Shown: positions 7,715 to 16,018 of the stretch, piece by piece
Layout of the letters: each line of letters begins with the position of its first letter
Numbering within the stretch: position 1 is the first letter of the stretch
Assembly: GCA_012520235.1 (NCBI GenBank)
Contig: JAAYOR010000088.1
Coordinates: 1 to 36,399 of the forward strand
Reading direction: 5' to 3'
DNA: 36,399 bases
Origin: Fretibacterium sp.
Lineage (GTDB): Bacteria > Synergistota > Synergistia > Synergistales > Aminobacteriaceae
The notes under the pieces: generated by a model
The model's database searches: none
Told to the model about the DNA's origin: nothing
The model's input: the letters and a program-made list of their open reading frames with translations, nothing else
Made by a program: the position numbers and the translations under genes

Positions 7715-8785
7715 ATGAAAAACGTGAAAAACGTGCAAAGCGTGAAAAAAAAGCTGGACTACACCCTGAAACTGACCCTGGACCTATTGGCCATCCCATC
7801 CGTATCCGGAGACTGCGATGCGGCCCTTGCGCGGGTCCGCAAGGAGTTTAATGACTTGGGGCTTCCCTGCCGGGAGACGAACAAACGGGCCCTGATCGCC
7901 ACCTGGAACGGGGCAGACGACTCCCGCCATCGCCTCATCGCCGCGCACATAGACACCTTGGGCGCGGATGTGCGACTTATTAAGGAGAACGGACGTCTCC
8001 GGCTCCGTCCCATAGGCGGCCTCGACTGGCGAAGCCTCGCCGGGGAGAACGGCTTTGTGCGGACTCTTGAGGGTAAGGAGTATCGCGGGACGCTGATGCC
8101 GGATCACGCCGCGCGCCATGCCTTCCCGGAGGAGGTGCGTAACGAACCCCACACGCTTGACACTGTGGAGTTTCGCCTGGACGTCCGAACCGGGAGCAAG
8201 AGCGAGACGGAAGCCCTGGGAATCCATTGCGGGGACCTGGTCTTCTTTGACCCTCGAACGGAACTCACGGACACGGGCTACCTGAAGTCACGCTTCCTGG
8301 ACGACAAGGCCGGCGTCGCTCTCATCCTGGGAGCGATTCGCCAGATGAAGGAGCAGGGCCTCTCTCCTGCCCACACCACACACTTCTACATCACCAACTA
8401 CGAGGAAATAGGGCATGGAGCCCCTGTCATCCCTGAACGGACCGTGGAGTTCACAGCCATTGACATCGGTGTCGTGGCCGAGGGAACAGCCTCAAGCGAG
8501 CACGCCGTCACCATTCTCGCCCGGGACAACATCACCCACTACGATCGCCCCGGGATCCTTCAGCTGAAACGATTGGCCGAGGAACACGACATCCCCTACC
8601 GCATTGATGGCTATCAAAACTATGGCAGCGATGCCTCCGTGGCCCTTCGGTGCGGCAAAGATCTCAGCGCCCTCTGCTTTGGCCCCGGCGCTGAAGCAAC
8701 ACATCATTACGAGCGCACCCATCTCGACTCGCTGGAGGCGACGCTGCGCCTCTTGATTCTCCATCTCCAGACGCAGCTCCTCTGA
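7715..8785 (+). CDS. M42 family metallopeptidase (aminopeptidase/endoglucanase-like)
   Basis: Cytosolic di-metal aminopeptidase family (TET/FrvX type) that trims peptides as a large oligomer. Metal and catalytic motifs are present: AHIDTLG (His78, Asp80), SRFLDDKAGVA with the bridging Asp, NYEEIGHGA (catalytic and ligand Glu), a DIG segment, and the C-terminal HHYERTH. 356 aa is normal. The ATG at 7715 has GGAAAGGAG nine bases upstream; the frame is open further upstream but crosses the terminator and promoter, so the longer start at 7580 is rejected. Residues 1-13 are a lysine-rich repeat (KNVKNVQSVKKK). It forms its own transcription unit, perhaps with the CCA enzyme 93 bases downstream. 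Confidence 0.9.
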   Translation: MKNVKNVQSVKKKLDYTLKLTLDLLAIPSVSGDCDAALARVRKEFNDLGLPCRETNKRALIATWNGADDSRHRLIAAHIDTLGADVRLIKENGRLRLRPIGGLDWRSLAGENGFVRTLEGKEYRGTLMPDHAARHAFPEEVRNEPHTLDTVEFRLDVRTGSKSETEALGIHCGDLVFFDPRTELTDTGYLKSRFLDDKAGVALILGAIRQMKEQGLSPAHTTHFYITNYEEIGHGAPVIPERTVEFTAIDIGVVAEGTASSEHAVTILARDNITHYDRPGILQLKRLAEEHDIPYRIDGYQNYGSDASVALRCGKDLSALCFGPGAEATHHYERTHLDSLEATLRLLILHLQTQLL

Positions 8786-8878
8786 ACTCAAGACTCAAGA
8801 GACAATGCTCCCGCTGAAGCTCTCCTCTCCGTCCGCAAACAAAGCGCGAGGACCCAGGAAACAAGGAGGTGGCCCAGC

Positions 8879-10228
8879 GTGACAGACGTATTCTCAGCTC
8901 CTCACCAGACTCTGAAGCACGATGACGCGCTTGCCTCCGGCCTTCAAGCCATGGCCCTGCTGCGCGCAGCAGGGCACGAGGCTTATCTGGTCGGCGGCTG
9001 TGTGCGTGACTCACTCCTGGGCAGAGAGCCAAAAGACTGCGACGTCTCCACCAACGCGACGCCGGAGGAGGTGAGGCGGATATGCGCAGCCTCAGGAGTT
9101 CGGATAGCCCCCACAGGCCTCGGCCATGGCACTCTGACGCTCCTCCTGGATGAACCCGTGGAGGTCACGACCTACAGAGCTGCGGGCGGTCTCATCCACG
9201 ATCTGGGGCGACGTGACTTCACCCTGAACGCTCTGGCCTGGGACCTGGAGGAGAACGTAATAGACCCTTTTAGCGGAATTGAAGACATCCGGCACAAAAT
9301 AATCCGGGCCGTTCATGACCCCGAGGCTCGCCTCCGGGAGGACCCCCTGAGGATATTGCGGGGGCTGCGTTTTGCTGCCTCCCTTGGTTTTACGATAGAG
9401 CCCCGGACGAGAGAAGCGCTCTTTCGGAACAGAGCCCTGCTGACTCAGCCCGCAGCGGAGCGGATCGGTTCCGAGCTGACCCAACTCCTCTGCGCTCCGG
9501 GCGCGGCTCAAGTCCTCCTGGCCTTCGTCGATATCCTGTCCGTCCCTCTCCCCGAGTTGGCACCTCTGAAGGGATTTGAGCAACATAGCGCACACCACGT
9601 CCATGACGTGCTCAGGCACACGGCATTTGTCCTGCAGAACGTCCCACCTCTCCCCAGCCTGCGGTGGGCCGCCCTGCTCCACGATGCAGGCAAGCCGGAA
9701 ACCTTCACAAGAGACGAGAGGGGGGTGGGACATTTCTACGGTCACGCCGAAGTTGGAGCCAGGATAGCCCGCAACGTCTTAAAACGCCTCAGGATAGACA
9801 CAAAAACAGCCCTGAGAGTCGAGGCCCTGATTCAGCATCACAGTTTTTCCGTCGAATCCATGAATATAGAGGATCGTGCGATCAAAAGGCTCCTGAACCG
9901 ATGGACTCCGGAGTTCTTTTTCGCCCTGCTGGAGTTGAAGCGAGGCGACGTAAAAGGGCAGAACCCCGCCCTTCTGGGCCGTCTCTCACGGCTTGACGCC
10001 TGTGAGGCAAGAGCCCGCGCTATCCTGAATAGATCAGAGTGCCTCTCTTTAAAAGATCTGGCCTTGAAGGGCGGCGACCTCATAGCCTTGGGAGTTCCCC
10101 CCGGACCCGAGATCGGGCGCATCCTGAAAGAACTGTTGGAGCAGGTCTTGGATGAACACCTGCCAAACGAACGAGACGCTCTGCTGGAAGCTGCCGCGGC
10201 ATCCCTTGGCCCTGGAAACAGTGGCTAA
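8879..10228 (+). CDS. cca: CCA tRNA nucleotidyltransferase with HD domain
   Basis: Adds or repairs the 3' CCA of tRNAs. Class II nucleotidyltransferase fold: LVGGCVRDSLLG at about residues 37-48, KDCDVSTNATPEEV with the metal-binding Asp pair, then the R-x-x-x-D element DFTLNALAWD and EDPLRILRGLRFAASLGF. A C-terminal HD domain follows (ALLHDAGKPETF, FYGHAEVGA, QHHSF), as in longer bacterial CCA enzymes. 449 aa. GTG start with a perfect AAGGAGGT eight bases upstream. Whether it adds full CCA or only A or CC cannot be decided from sequence, since some bacteria split the job between two paralogues. Confidence 0.93.
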   Translation: MTDVFSAPHQTLKHDDALASGLQAMALLRAAGHEAYLVGGCVRDSLLGREPKDCDVSTNATPEEVRRICAASGVRIAPTGLGHGTLTLLLDEPVEVTTYRAAGGLIHDLGRRDFTLNALAWDLEENVIDPFSGIEDIRHKIIRAVHDPEARLREDPLRILRGLRFAASLGFTIEPRTREALFRNRALLTQPAAERIGSELTQLLCAPGAAQVLLAFVDILSVPLPELAPLKGFEQHSAHHVHDVLRHTAFVLQNVPPLPSLRWAALLHDAGKPETFTRDERGVGHFYGHAEVGARIARNVLKRLRIDTKTALRVEALIQHHSFSVESMNIEDRAIKRLLNRWTPEFFFALLELKRGDVKGQNPALLGRLSRLDACEARARAILNRSECLSLKDLALKGGDLIALGVPPGPEIGRILKELLEQVLDEHLPNERDALLEAAAASLGPGNSG

Positions 10229-10270
10229 GGCGGCTTTTCTGATTTCAAAATCTCAGAATGCTCAGAGGTC

Positions 10271-10350
10271 TCCCCCGCTCCTCCTGCAAGGCAAGAGACG
10301 CTTCTTCATCTCATGCTCTGCCTTGAAGAAAGCAAAGAAATTCGGGGGGA
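10271..10350. other. Nested hairpin after cca
   Basis: TCCCCCG (10271-10277) pairs with CGGGGGGA (10343-10350, one extra G), enclosing CAAGGCA-A-GAG (10287-10297) paired with CTCTGCCTTG (10316-10325). The result is two stacked stems in an 80-base element starting 43 bases after cca. There is no strong T-tract, so it may be a weak terminator for cca or a structured RNA. Confidence 0.4.
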
Positions 10351-10398
10351 TTTAGACAAATATTCTAATCGTTCCCCAATTTAAATCTTTACCCTCTT

Positions 10399-10425
10399 TT
10401 GAAATCGCGATTTCTTTGATAGAAT
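10399..10425 (+). promoter_or_regulatory. Promoter candidate overlapping a 14-bp palindrome
   Basis: TTGAAA (10399-10404) and TAGAAT (10420-10425) are separated by 15 bases. GAAATCGCGATTTC (10401-10414) is a perfect palindrome covering the -35 box and spacer, the expected place for a repressor operator. The spacing is short for sigma-70 and the sugar operon begins about 390 bases downstream. Confidence 0.35.
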
Positions 10426-10740
10426 ACTGGTACGGAATTTCAGTTAGCCTTTTCATTTCAGCCTTTTCGTATGCTACTTTGCCATTTAAGGGTTGCTGAC
10501 TTAGTATAATTGCAACCACCATCGCGTTTCTTAGAACCTGGGCTTTATCATGCGAGCATGCGAGGCATGCGGAGATTGGACACAGTAAGAGCGCAACTTA
10601 AGCACTTAAGCATCAGACAATTATGAGAAAGGAGGTACCCGGATCTTTTTTCATTTTCTGTCTTGGCAGAGAGGTGCAGTGTAGTCGTAAGCGGAGGGCA
10701 CAATTAAAGTAAACTCCATCCTTTTTAGGCTCGTGCTGTG

Positions 10741-10786
10741 GGTTTTGTTTAGGCTTTAGGTTTTGTTTAGGCTTTAGGTTTTGTTT
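10741..10786 (+). repeat. 18-bp tandem repeat upstream of the binding-protein gene
   Basis: GGTTTTGTTTAGGCTTTA occurs twice in tandem (10741-10758, 10759-10776), followed by a partial third copy (10777-10786). It ends about 15 bases before the TAGGAGG ribosome-binding site of the next gene. It may be a regulator-binding array or a slippage-prone leader. Confidence 0.85.
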
Positions 10787-10815
10787 TCATCTAATATTTT
10801 AGGAGGTTCTTATTT

Positions 10816-11769
10816 ATGAGAAAAATAGCTCTGGCGGTTGTGTTGACTTTGGCTCTACTGTCCCAAGTTGCTTTGGGAACGGCTGTGGCAGGGGAGAAAA
10901 AAGACCTTGTTTTTGTCATCGTTCCTAAGTGCGTTCACGCCTGGTTTGACGAGGTGAACAAAGGAGCCGTGGTTCAGGCGGAAGCCCTTTCAAAGCAGTT
11001 GGGTGTTAACGTAAAGGTCGACTATCGCGCTCCTCAAAACGCTGACGTCGTTGAACAGAACACGGTTTTAGAGCAAGCGGCTGCTACCCGTCCTGACGGC
11101 ATTGCCCTTGACCCTGTGGACTATGAGGGTAGCAAAGCCGTAATTAAGGAAATTCAAGAGCGTGGCATCCCTGTGGTTCTCTTTGATGCCCCCGCTCCTG
11201 AGGGTTCCGGATTAACCAGCGTGGGCAACGATTTTTCCGAGCAAGCCCGACTTGCTGCAGAAAAACTGGCTGAAATTGTGGGTTACAAGGGAAAAATTGC
11301 CGTCATGCAGGGTTTCCCCTCAGCTCCCAACCATGCGGAGCGTTACCAGGCGCATTTGGACACGCTCGCCAAATATCCTGACATTGAGGTCATTGAGGGC
11401 GGGATTGACAACGATAACATAGAGGTTGCACAGTCTCAAGCTGCTGCCGTCCTGGCCGCAAACCCTGACCTTGTTGGCTATCTGAATTGCGACGCCTGTG
11501 GCTCTGGCGTGGCTGCTGCTATTGAAGAGGCGGGCAAGGCAGGCAAGGTTAAGTTTGTTTCCATGGACAACCTCATCGAAATCCTTGAGTACGTGAAGAA
11601 GGGAACCATTACGGCAACCTCCTCCACCATACCTCAAATGCAGGGTTCTATGTCCGTGTTGATGCTGTGGCAGGCCTCCATCGGGATGGAGATTCCCAAG
11701 ATCGTGGACACGGGCATTGCTTACATTGACGAGACAAATATTGATCATTGGATTGAGATGGTGAAATAA
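10816..11769 (+). CDS. Sugar ABC transporter, periplasmic binding protein (ribose/RbsB class)
   Basis: Type I periplasmic binding protein of 317 aa. An N-terminal signal peptide ends at about TAVAG (residues 22-26), with no lipobox Cys. The mature part shows the class layout: KDLVFVIVPKCVHAWFDEVNKGA at the start of lobe 1, ARPDGIALDPVD-type and IPVVLFDAP segments, IAVMQGFPSAPNHAERYQ, and YLNCDACGSGVAAAIEEAG in lobe 2. Relatives bind pentoses, hexoses or sugar alcohols; the operon suggests a tetritol, tetrulose or related polyol here (inference). TAGGAGG precedes the ATG. It is followed by a strong hairpin (11870-11927) before the ATPase gene, as is common where the receptor must be made in excess. 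Confidence 0.9.
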   Translation: MRKIALAVVLTLALLSQVALGTAVAGEKKDLVFVIVPKCVHAWFDEVNKGAVVQAEALSKQLGVNVKVDYRAPQNADVVEQNTVLEQAAATRPDGIALDPVDYEGSKAVIKEIQERGIPVVLFDAPAPEGSGLTSVGNDFSEQARLAAEKLAEIVGYKGKIAVMQGFPSAPNHAERYQAHLDTLAKYPDIEVIEGGIDNDNIEVAQSQAAAVLAANPDLVGYLNCDACGSGVAAAIEEAGKAGKVKFVSMDNLIEILEYVKKGTITATSSTIPQMQGSMSVLMLWQASIGMEIPKIVDTGIAYIDETNIDHWIEMVK

Positions 11770-11869
11770 GAGTTCACGGCACGATTGCCTTTTTACTGTC
11801 TCTAACGGCCAGAATTGAGATAACATGAACTTTTTCCGGCCTTTTCTTAAACGGTTAACTTGTATTTGA

Positions 11870-11927
11870 AAGCCACAGGAGGGGCATTGAATCAGATTTC
11901 AGTGATTCTCTGTCCCTCTTGTGGCTT
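11870..11927 (+). promoter_or_regulatory. Large intercistronic hairpin between binding protein and ATPase genes
   Basis: AAGCCACAGGAGGG (11870-11883) pairs over 14 bases with CCCTCTTGTGGCTT (11914-11927), one G-T wobble. The loop carries a second stem, GAATCA (11889-11894) with TGATTC (11903-11908). No T-tract follows, so it is more likely an mRNA-stabilising or processing element, or a leaky stop, than a full terminator. Confidence 0.8.
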
Positions 11928-11993
11928 ACCCTGTGAGTTGTCTGGTGCAGCGATGCGGCGTCATTTTATTTTTATATTAAGGAGCGCAAACCA

Positions 11994-13484
11994 GTGAAGA
12001 TATTAGAAGCAAAAAACATAACAAAACTATTCCCTGGAGTTGTTGCTCTGGACTCCGTGGATATCTCTATTTTTAGAGGGCAAATTCACTGCATCATCGG
12101 AGAGAACGGGGCAGGGAAAAGTACTCTTATAAAATGCCTGATGGGCGTTTATACTCCAGAGTCCGGGGAAATCCTTATCAATGGGAAAAGTGCGATTAAA
12201 AACCGCAGCCTATTTGACAAAATAGCCTATGTTCCCCAAGAAATTGACCTTTTTCCTCATATGTCTGTAGCGGAAAATTTGTTTATGCCTTATGACAAAA
12301 CCGGCATCTCAGGCCTTATACGACAAAAATCACTGGAGAAAAGGGCGATCCTTCTCCTAAAAAAATTTAAGATTGATGTCGCCCCTTGGGATCTCGTTAA
12401 AGATATCCCCATCTCAGCTCAGCAATTGTTGCAGATTGCCCGTGCCACATTACGAGAGAACTTTGAGGTGCTCATGCTGGACGAGCCAACAACCAGTCTC
12501 ACTATGGAGGACACTCAAAGTCTCTTTGACATCATTAAAGCAATTCGCAATCAAGATAAGGCGGTCATTTTTATCTCCCATAAGCTGGAGGAAATATTTT
12601 CTTTGGGAGACGTCCTGACTGTATTTCGCAATGGGAAAAAGGTCGCCCATGAATCCCTTTCAGATGTGGATATCCCTTGGGTGATCAGTCAAATGACGGG
12701 GCAAGATATAGATCAAAAGCAGGTCTTTTGGTCCGAAAAAGTTCAAGATGAGTCTTTGCTGGAGATTCAAAATCTCACGGGAGAGGACTTTGAGAACATC
12801 AGCTTTCGACTGAAAAAAGGGGAGATATTGGGGTTCTCCGGACTGGTTGGCGCCGGTAGAAGCGAGTTGATGCAGGCTATCTTTGGTTATTTGCCCGTGT
12901 ACTCCGGTAGTGTTCGACTTGAGGGAAAAGCTTGGAAGCTTGGAGACACGAACTACTCGGTGGAGAATGGCCTGGTATACCTTCCGGAGGACAGAAAGGG
13001 GCAAGGGATTCTTCCTCTTATGAGCGTCAGGGAGAATCTTTCAATCTCTGCCTTGAAACGCTTGCTCAGGGGGTGTTTTATCTCTGCAAGGCAAGAAGAA
13101 GCTTTGGCCAACGAATCCATTGCGACTTATAGCATAAAAACTCCTGATGCGGAAAATTTAATCCTCTATCTGAGTGGTGGAAATCAGCAAAAGGTTGTGA
13201 TCGGCAGAGCGATGAATTGTGAACCCAGAGTGTTGATTTTTGACGAACCCACTAAGGGCATTGACGTTGGAGCTAAAACTGAGATCTATAAATTGATGAA
13301 ACAGCTTGCTGAAGAGAAGGGCATCGGTATTATTTTGATATCCTCTGAGATGGACGAAGTGCAAAAGTGTTCCAATCGAATCATCACTTTATACAGAGGA
13401 AGGCTATCGGGTGAGTTCCCGCAAGGCGTAAGCAAAGAGGAGCTCATGAGCGCCATCATAGGTCAACACCAGAATCAGAGCTAG
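11994..13484 (+). CDS. Sugar ABC transporter ATPase, two ABC domains (RbsA/MglA class)
   Basis: Energy-coupling protein of 496 aa with two fused nucleotide-binding domains. Domain 1: Walker A GENGAGKST (36-44), degenerate signature ISAQQLLQIARA, Walker B VLMLDEPTTS. Domain 2: degenerate Walker A GLVGAGRSE, EDRKGQGI, signature LSGGNQQKV (from 393), Walker B LIFDEPTKGIDVGAK. This asymmetry is normal for RbsA-type ATPases. GTG start with AAGGAG about ten bases upstream. Codon use is clearly more AT-rich than in flanking housekeeping genes (one 60-base line is about 32% GC), a sign of transfer. The permease gene follows after 11 bases. Confidence 0.93.
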   Translation: MKILEAKNITKLFPGVVALDSVDISIFRGQIHCIIGENGAGKSTLIKCLMGVYTPESGEILINGKSAIKNRSLFDKIAYVPQEIDLFPHMSVAENLFMPYDKTGISGLIRQKSLEKRAILLLKKFKIDVAPWDLVKDIPISAQQLLQIARATLRENFEVLMLDEPTTSLTMEDTQSLFDIIKAIRNQDKAVIFISHKLEEIFSLGDVLTVFRNGKKVAHESLSDVDIPWVISQMTGQDIDQKQVFWSEKVQDESLLEIQNLTGEDFENISFRLKKGEILGFSGLVGAGRSELMQAIFGYLPVYSGSVRLEGKAWKLGDTNYSVENGLVYLPEDRKGQGILPLMSVRENLSISALKRLLRGCFISARQEEALANESIATYSIKTPDAENLILYLSGGNQQKVVIGRAMNCEPRVLIFDEPTKGIDVGAKTEIYKLMKQLAEEKGIGIILISSEMDEVQKCSNRIITLYRGRLSGEFPQGVSKEELMSAIIGQHQNQS

Positions 13485-13495
13485 GAGTTGAAAGC

Positions 13496-14530
13496 ATGAA
13501 ACATAAAAAAGCAGGGGCTCTCAATGTTTTAGTTGAGGCTCTTAAAAAAAGCAGCATCACGACGATAAGCTTTGTGTTGCTTATCATGATTGTCATAGCA
13601 AGTGTCTCCTCCCCCTACTTTCTGGACAGCTACAACATCCAAGCTTTGATCCGGGATCTAGCGTTTGTGGGAATGATCGGCATGGCGCAGTCTCTGTTGC
13701 TCTTAGTGGGAGAGTTGGATCTCTCTGTCGGCAAGATCGCCTCCCTTTGCGGCATCCTTGCGGGCATGATGATGGTCACCTACGGAGTGGACCCTTATTT
13801 GGCGCTGGGGCTCGCTCTGATCTTGGGGTTAGTTTTTGGGATAATCAACGGACTCTTGATCACTCAGCTTCGACTGAATGCCATGGTGGCCACGATCGGT
13901 ATGCAGGGCGTTTATGGCGGCATCAACCTGGTTTTGACAAAGGGAAAGGCCATCACCGGCATTCCGGAGAGCATTTACATCTTGGGGAAGGGAACCATCG
14001 GTTTTATCCCAATCCCCTTTTTCTTCACCATCGCTGTGGCCATTTTTATTCTCTTCCTGGTCAAGAAAACAAAAACAGGGCGCTATATTTACGCCATTGG
14101 CAACAATAAAGAAGCGGCAAAGATCTTGGGGATTAAAGTAGACCGCATCAGAGTGATGCTTTATGCCATTGTGGGTTTGATATCAGCCCTGGCTGGGATT
14201 TTATACGTGGCTCGGCTGGGTTCCTCTCAATCCTCCATCGGGGAGAGTTGGCCCATGAACTCCATCGCTTCGGCCGTAATTGGTGGTGTAGCTCTGACCG
14301 GAGGAGTGGGGAATCCCGTGGGAGCTCTGATAGGTTCCGCCATCATCAGTATTATTTCTAACTTGATCGTGCTGTTGGGAGTAAGTGTCTACTGGCAATC
14401 TGCCGTAAGCGGCTTTGTGGTGGTGTTGGCAATCTCGTTCAGCTCCATCTCAACTATCCTGGCTGAAAAGAGACAGAAGAAGGTTAAATTAAGTGTTACA
14501 GAAGAAAAAGGACAAGGAGAGACGTCATGA
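13496..14530 (+). CDS. Sugar ABC transporter permease (RbsC class)
   Basis: Membrane subunit of 344 aa with about ten hydrophobic helices. Landmarks of the BPD_transp_2 family: GELDLSVGKIASLCGILAG near residue 70, INGLLITQLRLNAMVATIGM, GNNKEAAKILGIKVDRIRVMLY (the EAA-like cytosolic loop), and ASAVIGGVALTGGVGNPVGALIGS. It forms the pore with the double ATPase, fed by the binding protein encoded first in the operon. AGGAG lies about eight bases upstream. The 3' end overlaps the next gene by four bases (ATGA), so transport and catabolism are translationally coupled. Confidence 0.93.
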   Translation: MKHKKAGALNVLVEALKKSSITTISFVLLIMIVIASVSSPYFLDSYNIQALIRDLAFVGMIGMAQSLLLLVGELDLSVGKIASLCGILAGMMMVTYGVDPYLALGLALILGLVFGIINGLLITQLRLNAMVATIGMQGVYGGINLVLTKGKAITGIPESIYILGKGTIGFIPIPFFFTIAVAIFILFLVKKTKTGRYIYAIGNNKEAAKILGIKVDRIRVMLYAIVGLISALAGILYVARLGSSQSSIGESWPMNSIASAVIGGVALTGGVGNPVGALIGSAIISIISNLIVLLGVSVYWQSAVSGFVVVLAISFSSISTILAEKRQKKVKLSVTEEKGQGETS

Positions 14531-15414
14531 AACTAGGATTGAATCTTTCTTTTGCCGTCAAAAGGTGGTTGGAGCCGGAAAAACTGGCTCACATTTGCAA
14601 ACATGAGTTTGGAGTGACCCACACTCAGTTTACCTGGGATCTGATAGACCCTTGGTGGCCTGAGCTCAAAAGGAACCAGCTCATCAAGGAGTACCGAGAA
14701 GCTTTTGAAGCAGAAGGGCTGCTGATTGATGCGACATTTGGCGGTCTGGCCGCCTACACCTACGCACAACTTTTGGCGCCCTCCGAGCTGCAGAGAGAAA
14801 TATCGGAAGAGTTCTTTTGCCGAGCCATAGACTTAACCGTTGAAATGAGCGCTGGCGTTATGGGTACCCCTGTAGGGGGAATGTCCTACGACGACGCCAG
14901 AAACCCGGAACGGCGCGAAATACTTTACAGGAGTATGCTGAACTCAGTGCGGAAACTTGCCTCCTACGGCAAATCGAAGGGGCTGAAAGAGATTCACATT
15001 GAGGCCACACCTCTTATCACAGAATTCCCACACAGCCCCAAGGTTTCGGTTCAGATGATGAAAGACCTTTCAGATGCAGCTATTCCCGTTCGTCTCCTGG
15101 TCGATTGGGGGCACGCTCTTTACTCTCCTCTGCTTGGAGAAGAGGCGGACATAGAGCTCTGGTTCAGAGAGTGCGGTCCCTACATCGGTTCCATCCATTT
15201 GCAGCAGACGGATGGAATGTTTGATCGGCACTGGGATTTTGTCCAGAAAGGAATCGTCACTCCGGAGCTCATACTGAAGGCGACAAAGGATGCCGGACTG
15301 GACGATATCGTTCAATACCTTGAGGTCGTCACGATCTTCGAGGAGGACGACGACGCTGTGTACGATCGAATGAAGCGCACGATGGACTACCTGCATAAAA
15401 CCCTAGATGCTTAA
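14527..15414 (+). CDS. Sugar (phosphate) isomerase/epimerase, xylose-isomerase-like TIM barrel
   Basis: Protein of 295 aa of the AP-endonuclease-2/xylose-isomerase-like barrel superfamily, cytosolic. The metal-binding residues of the superfamily can be placed: Glu in IHIEATPLI, Asp and His in LLVDWGHAL, and Glu in QYLEVVTIFEED near the end; SIHLQQTDG supplies another barrel-end His/Asp segment. Such enzymes epimerise or isomerise ketoses through an enediolate. By context I suggest an EryC-like tetrulose-phosphate 3-epimerase (D- to L-erythrulose 1-phosphate); a free-sugar isomerase is equally possible. Start overlaps the permease stop (ATGA), and the SIS protein follows directly. Confidence 0.78.
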   Translation: MKLGLNLSFAVKRWLEPEKLAHICKHEFGVTHTQFTWDLIDPWWPELKRNQLIKEYREAFEAEGLLIDATFGGLAAYTYAQLLAPSELQREISEEFFCRAIDLTVEMSAGVMGTPVGGMSYDDARNPERREILYRSMLNSVRKLASYGKSKGLKEIHIEATPLITEFPHSPKVSVQMMKDLSDAAIPVRLLVDWGHALYSPLLGEEADIELWFRECGPYIGSIHLQQTDGMFDRHWDFVQKGIVTPELILKATKDAGLDDIVQYLEVVTIFEEDDDAVYDRMKRTMDYLHKTLDA

Positions 15415-15436
15415 ACCTGCAAATGGAGCGAAAATC

Positions 15437-16000
15437 ATGGACTATAAAACTATGTATGAGACAATCCTTGAAGAACACCGCCAGGTATACGAGCGTCTGG
15501 ATATATCCTCTATGCAAAAGTTCATTGATGAAATCAAACGGCATGATCGTATTTTTCTGATTGGCGTTGGAAGAGAGGGAATGGCCACCCGGGCTTTCGC
15601 GATGCGCTTGATGCACATGGGTAAGGAAGTCCATTGGATTTGGGACGACACAACACCCAACATCGGAAAAGGAGACCTGTTGATTGCCACTTTAGGCGAC
15701 GGACAAATTGGGCACATTCATTACGTATGCGAGCGAGCAAAGGAAGCGGGAGCTTTTATTTATGTCGTCACGGGAGCCCCAAGCGGGAGGACAGCCCGCC
15801 TTTTGGCTGAGGGTGTGTTCTTCGTCCCAGCAGCGGTGTATCGCGGCAAAGATGACGTCGTCCCTTCTTTTCAACCGATGGGAAACCTTTTTGAGCAGTG
15901 CTTGTTTGTGCTTTTTGACATGATCGTCATGACTCTTGTGGAGCAAATCCCCGGATTGAGCTTTGAAAAAATGGCCGGACGGCACAGGAATGTGGAATAA
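15437..16000 (+). CDS. SIS-domain isomerase, 6-phospho-3-hexuloisomerase (HxlB) family
   Basis: Single SIS domain, 187 aa, aldose-ketose isomerase fold. Family marks: IGVGREGMATRAFAMRLMHMG (about 42-62), DLLIATLGDGQIGH (80-93), QPMGNLFEQCLFVLFD, and the C-terminal GRHRNVE. Canonical PHI enzymes have SGSGET where this one has LGDGQI, so the phosphate/substrate loop is altered and the substrate is probably not 6-phospho-3-hexulose; the partner enzyme HxlA is also not in the window. I infer that it interconverts a small ketose phosphate and aldose phosphate, such as D-erythrulose 4-phosphate and D-erythrose 4-phosphate. Start 15437 has GGAG eight bases upstream; an ATG at 15407 overlaps the previous gene and lacks a ribosome-binding site. 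Confidence 0.8.
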   Translation: MDYKTMYETILEEHRQVYERLDISSMQKFIDEIKRHDRIFLIGVGREGMATRAFAMRLMHMGKEVHWIWDDTTPNIGKGDLLIATLGDGQIGHIHYVCERAKEAGAFIYVVTGAPSGRTARLLAEGVFFVPAAVYRGKDDVVPSFQPMGNLFEQCLFVLFDMIVMTLVEQIPGLSFEKMAGRHRNVE

Positions 16001-16018
16001 ACGAGAAAAGGTGATGAG

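Larger units (their letters stand above)
10229..10815 (+). other. 587-base AT-rich intergenic leader before the sugar operon
   Basis: No convincing gene. It holds, in order: a nested hairpin (10271-10350), a palindrome between possible promoter boxes (10399-10425), a good isolated -10 box TATAAT (10505-10510) without a matching -35 box, short CATGCGAG repeats (10552-10567), an orphan GAAAGGAGGT at 10627-10636 with no start codon at proper distance, and an 18-base tandem repeat (10741-10786). The GC content drops abruptly here compared with cca. It looks like a long regulatory leader and possibly the joint of a transferred segment. Confidence 0.6.

Noticed and set aside
10552-10575. CATGCGAG short repeats as a regulatory array
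   Set aside because: Only two adjacent copies plus a degenerate third; too short to distinguish from chance.
10623-10712. 29-codon open frame in the sugar-operon leader
   Set aside because: No ribosome-binding site before its ATG; the GAAAGGAGGT lies inside it. No membrane or other recognisable character.
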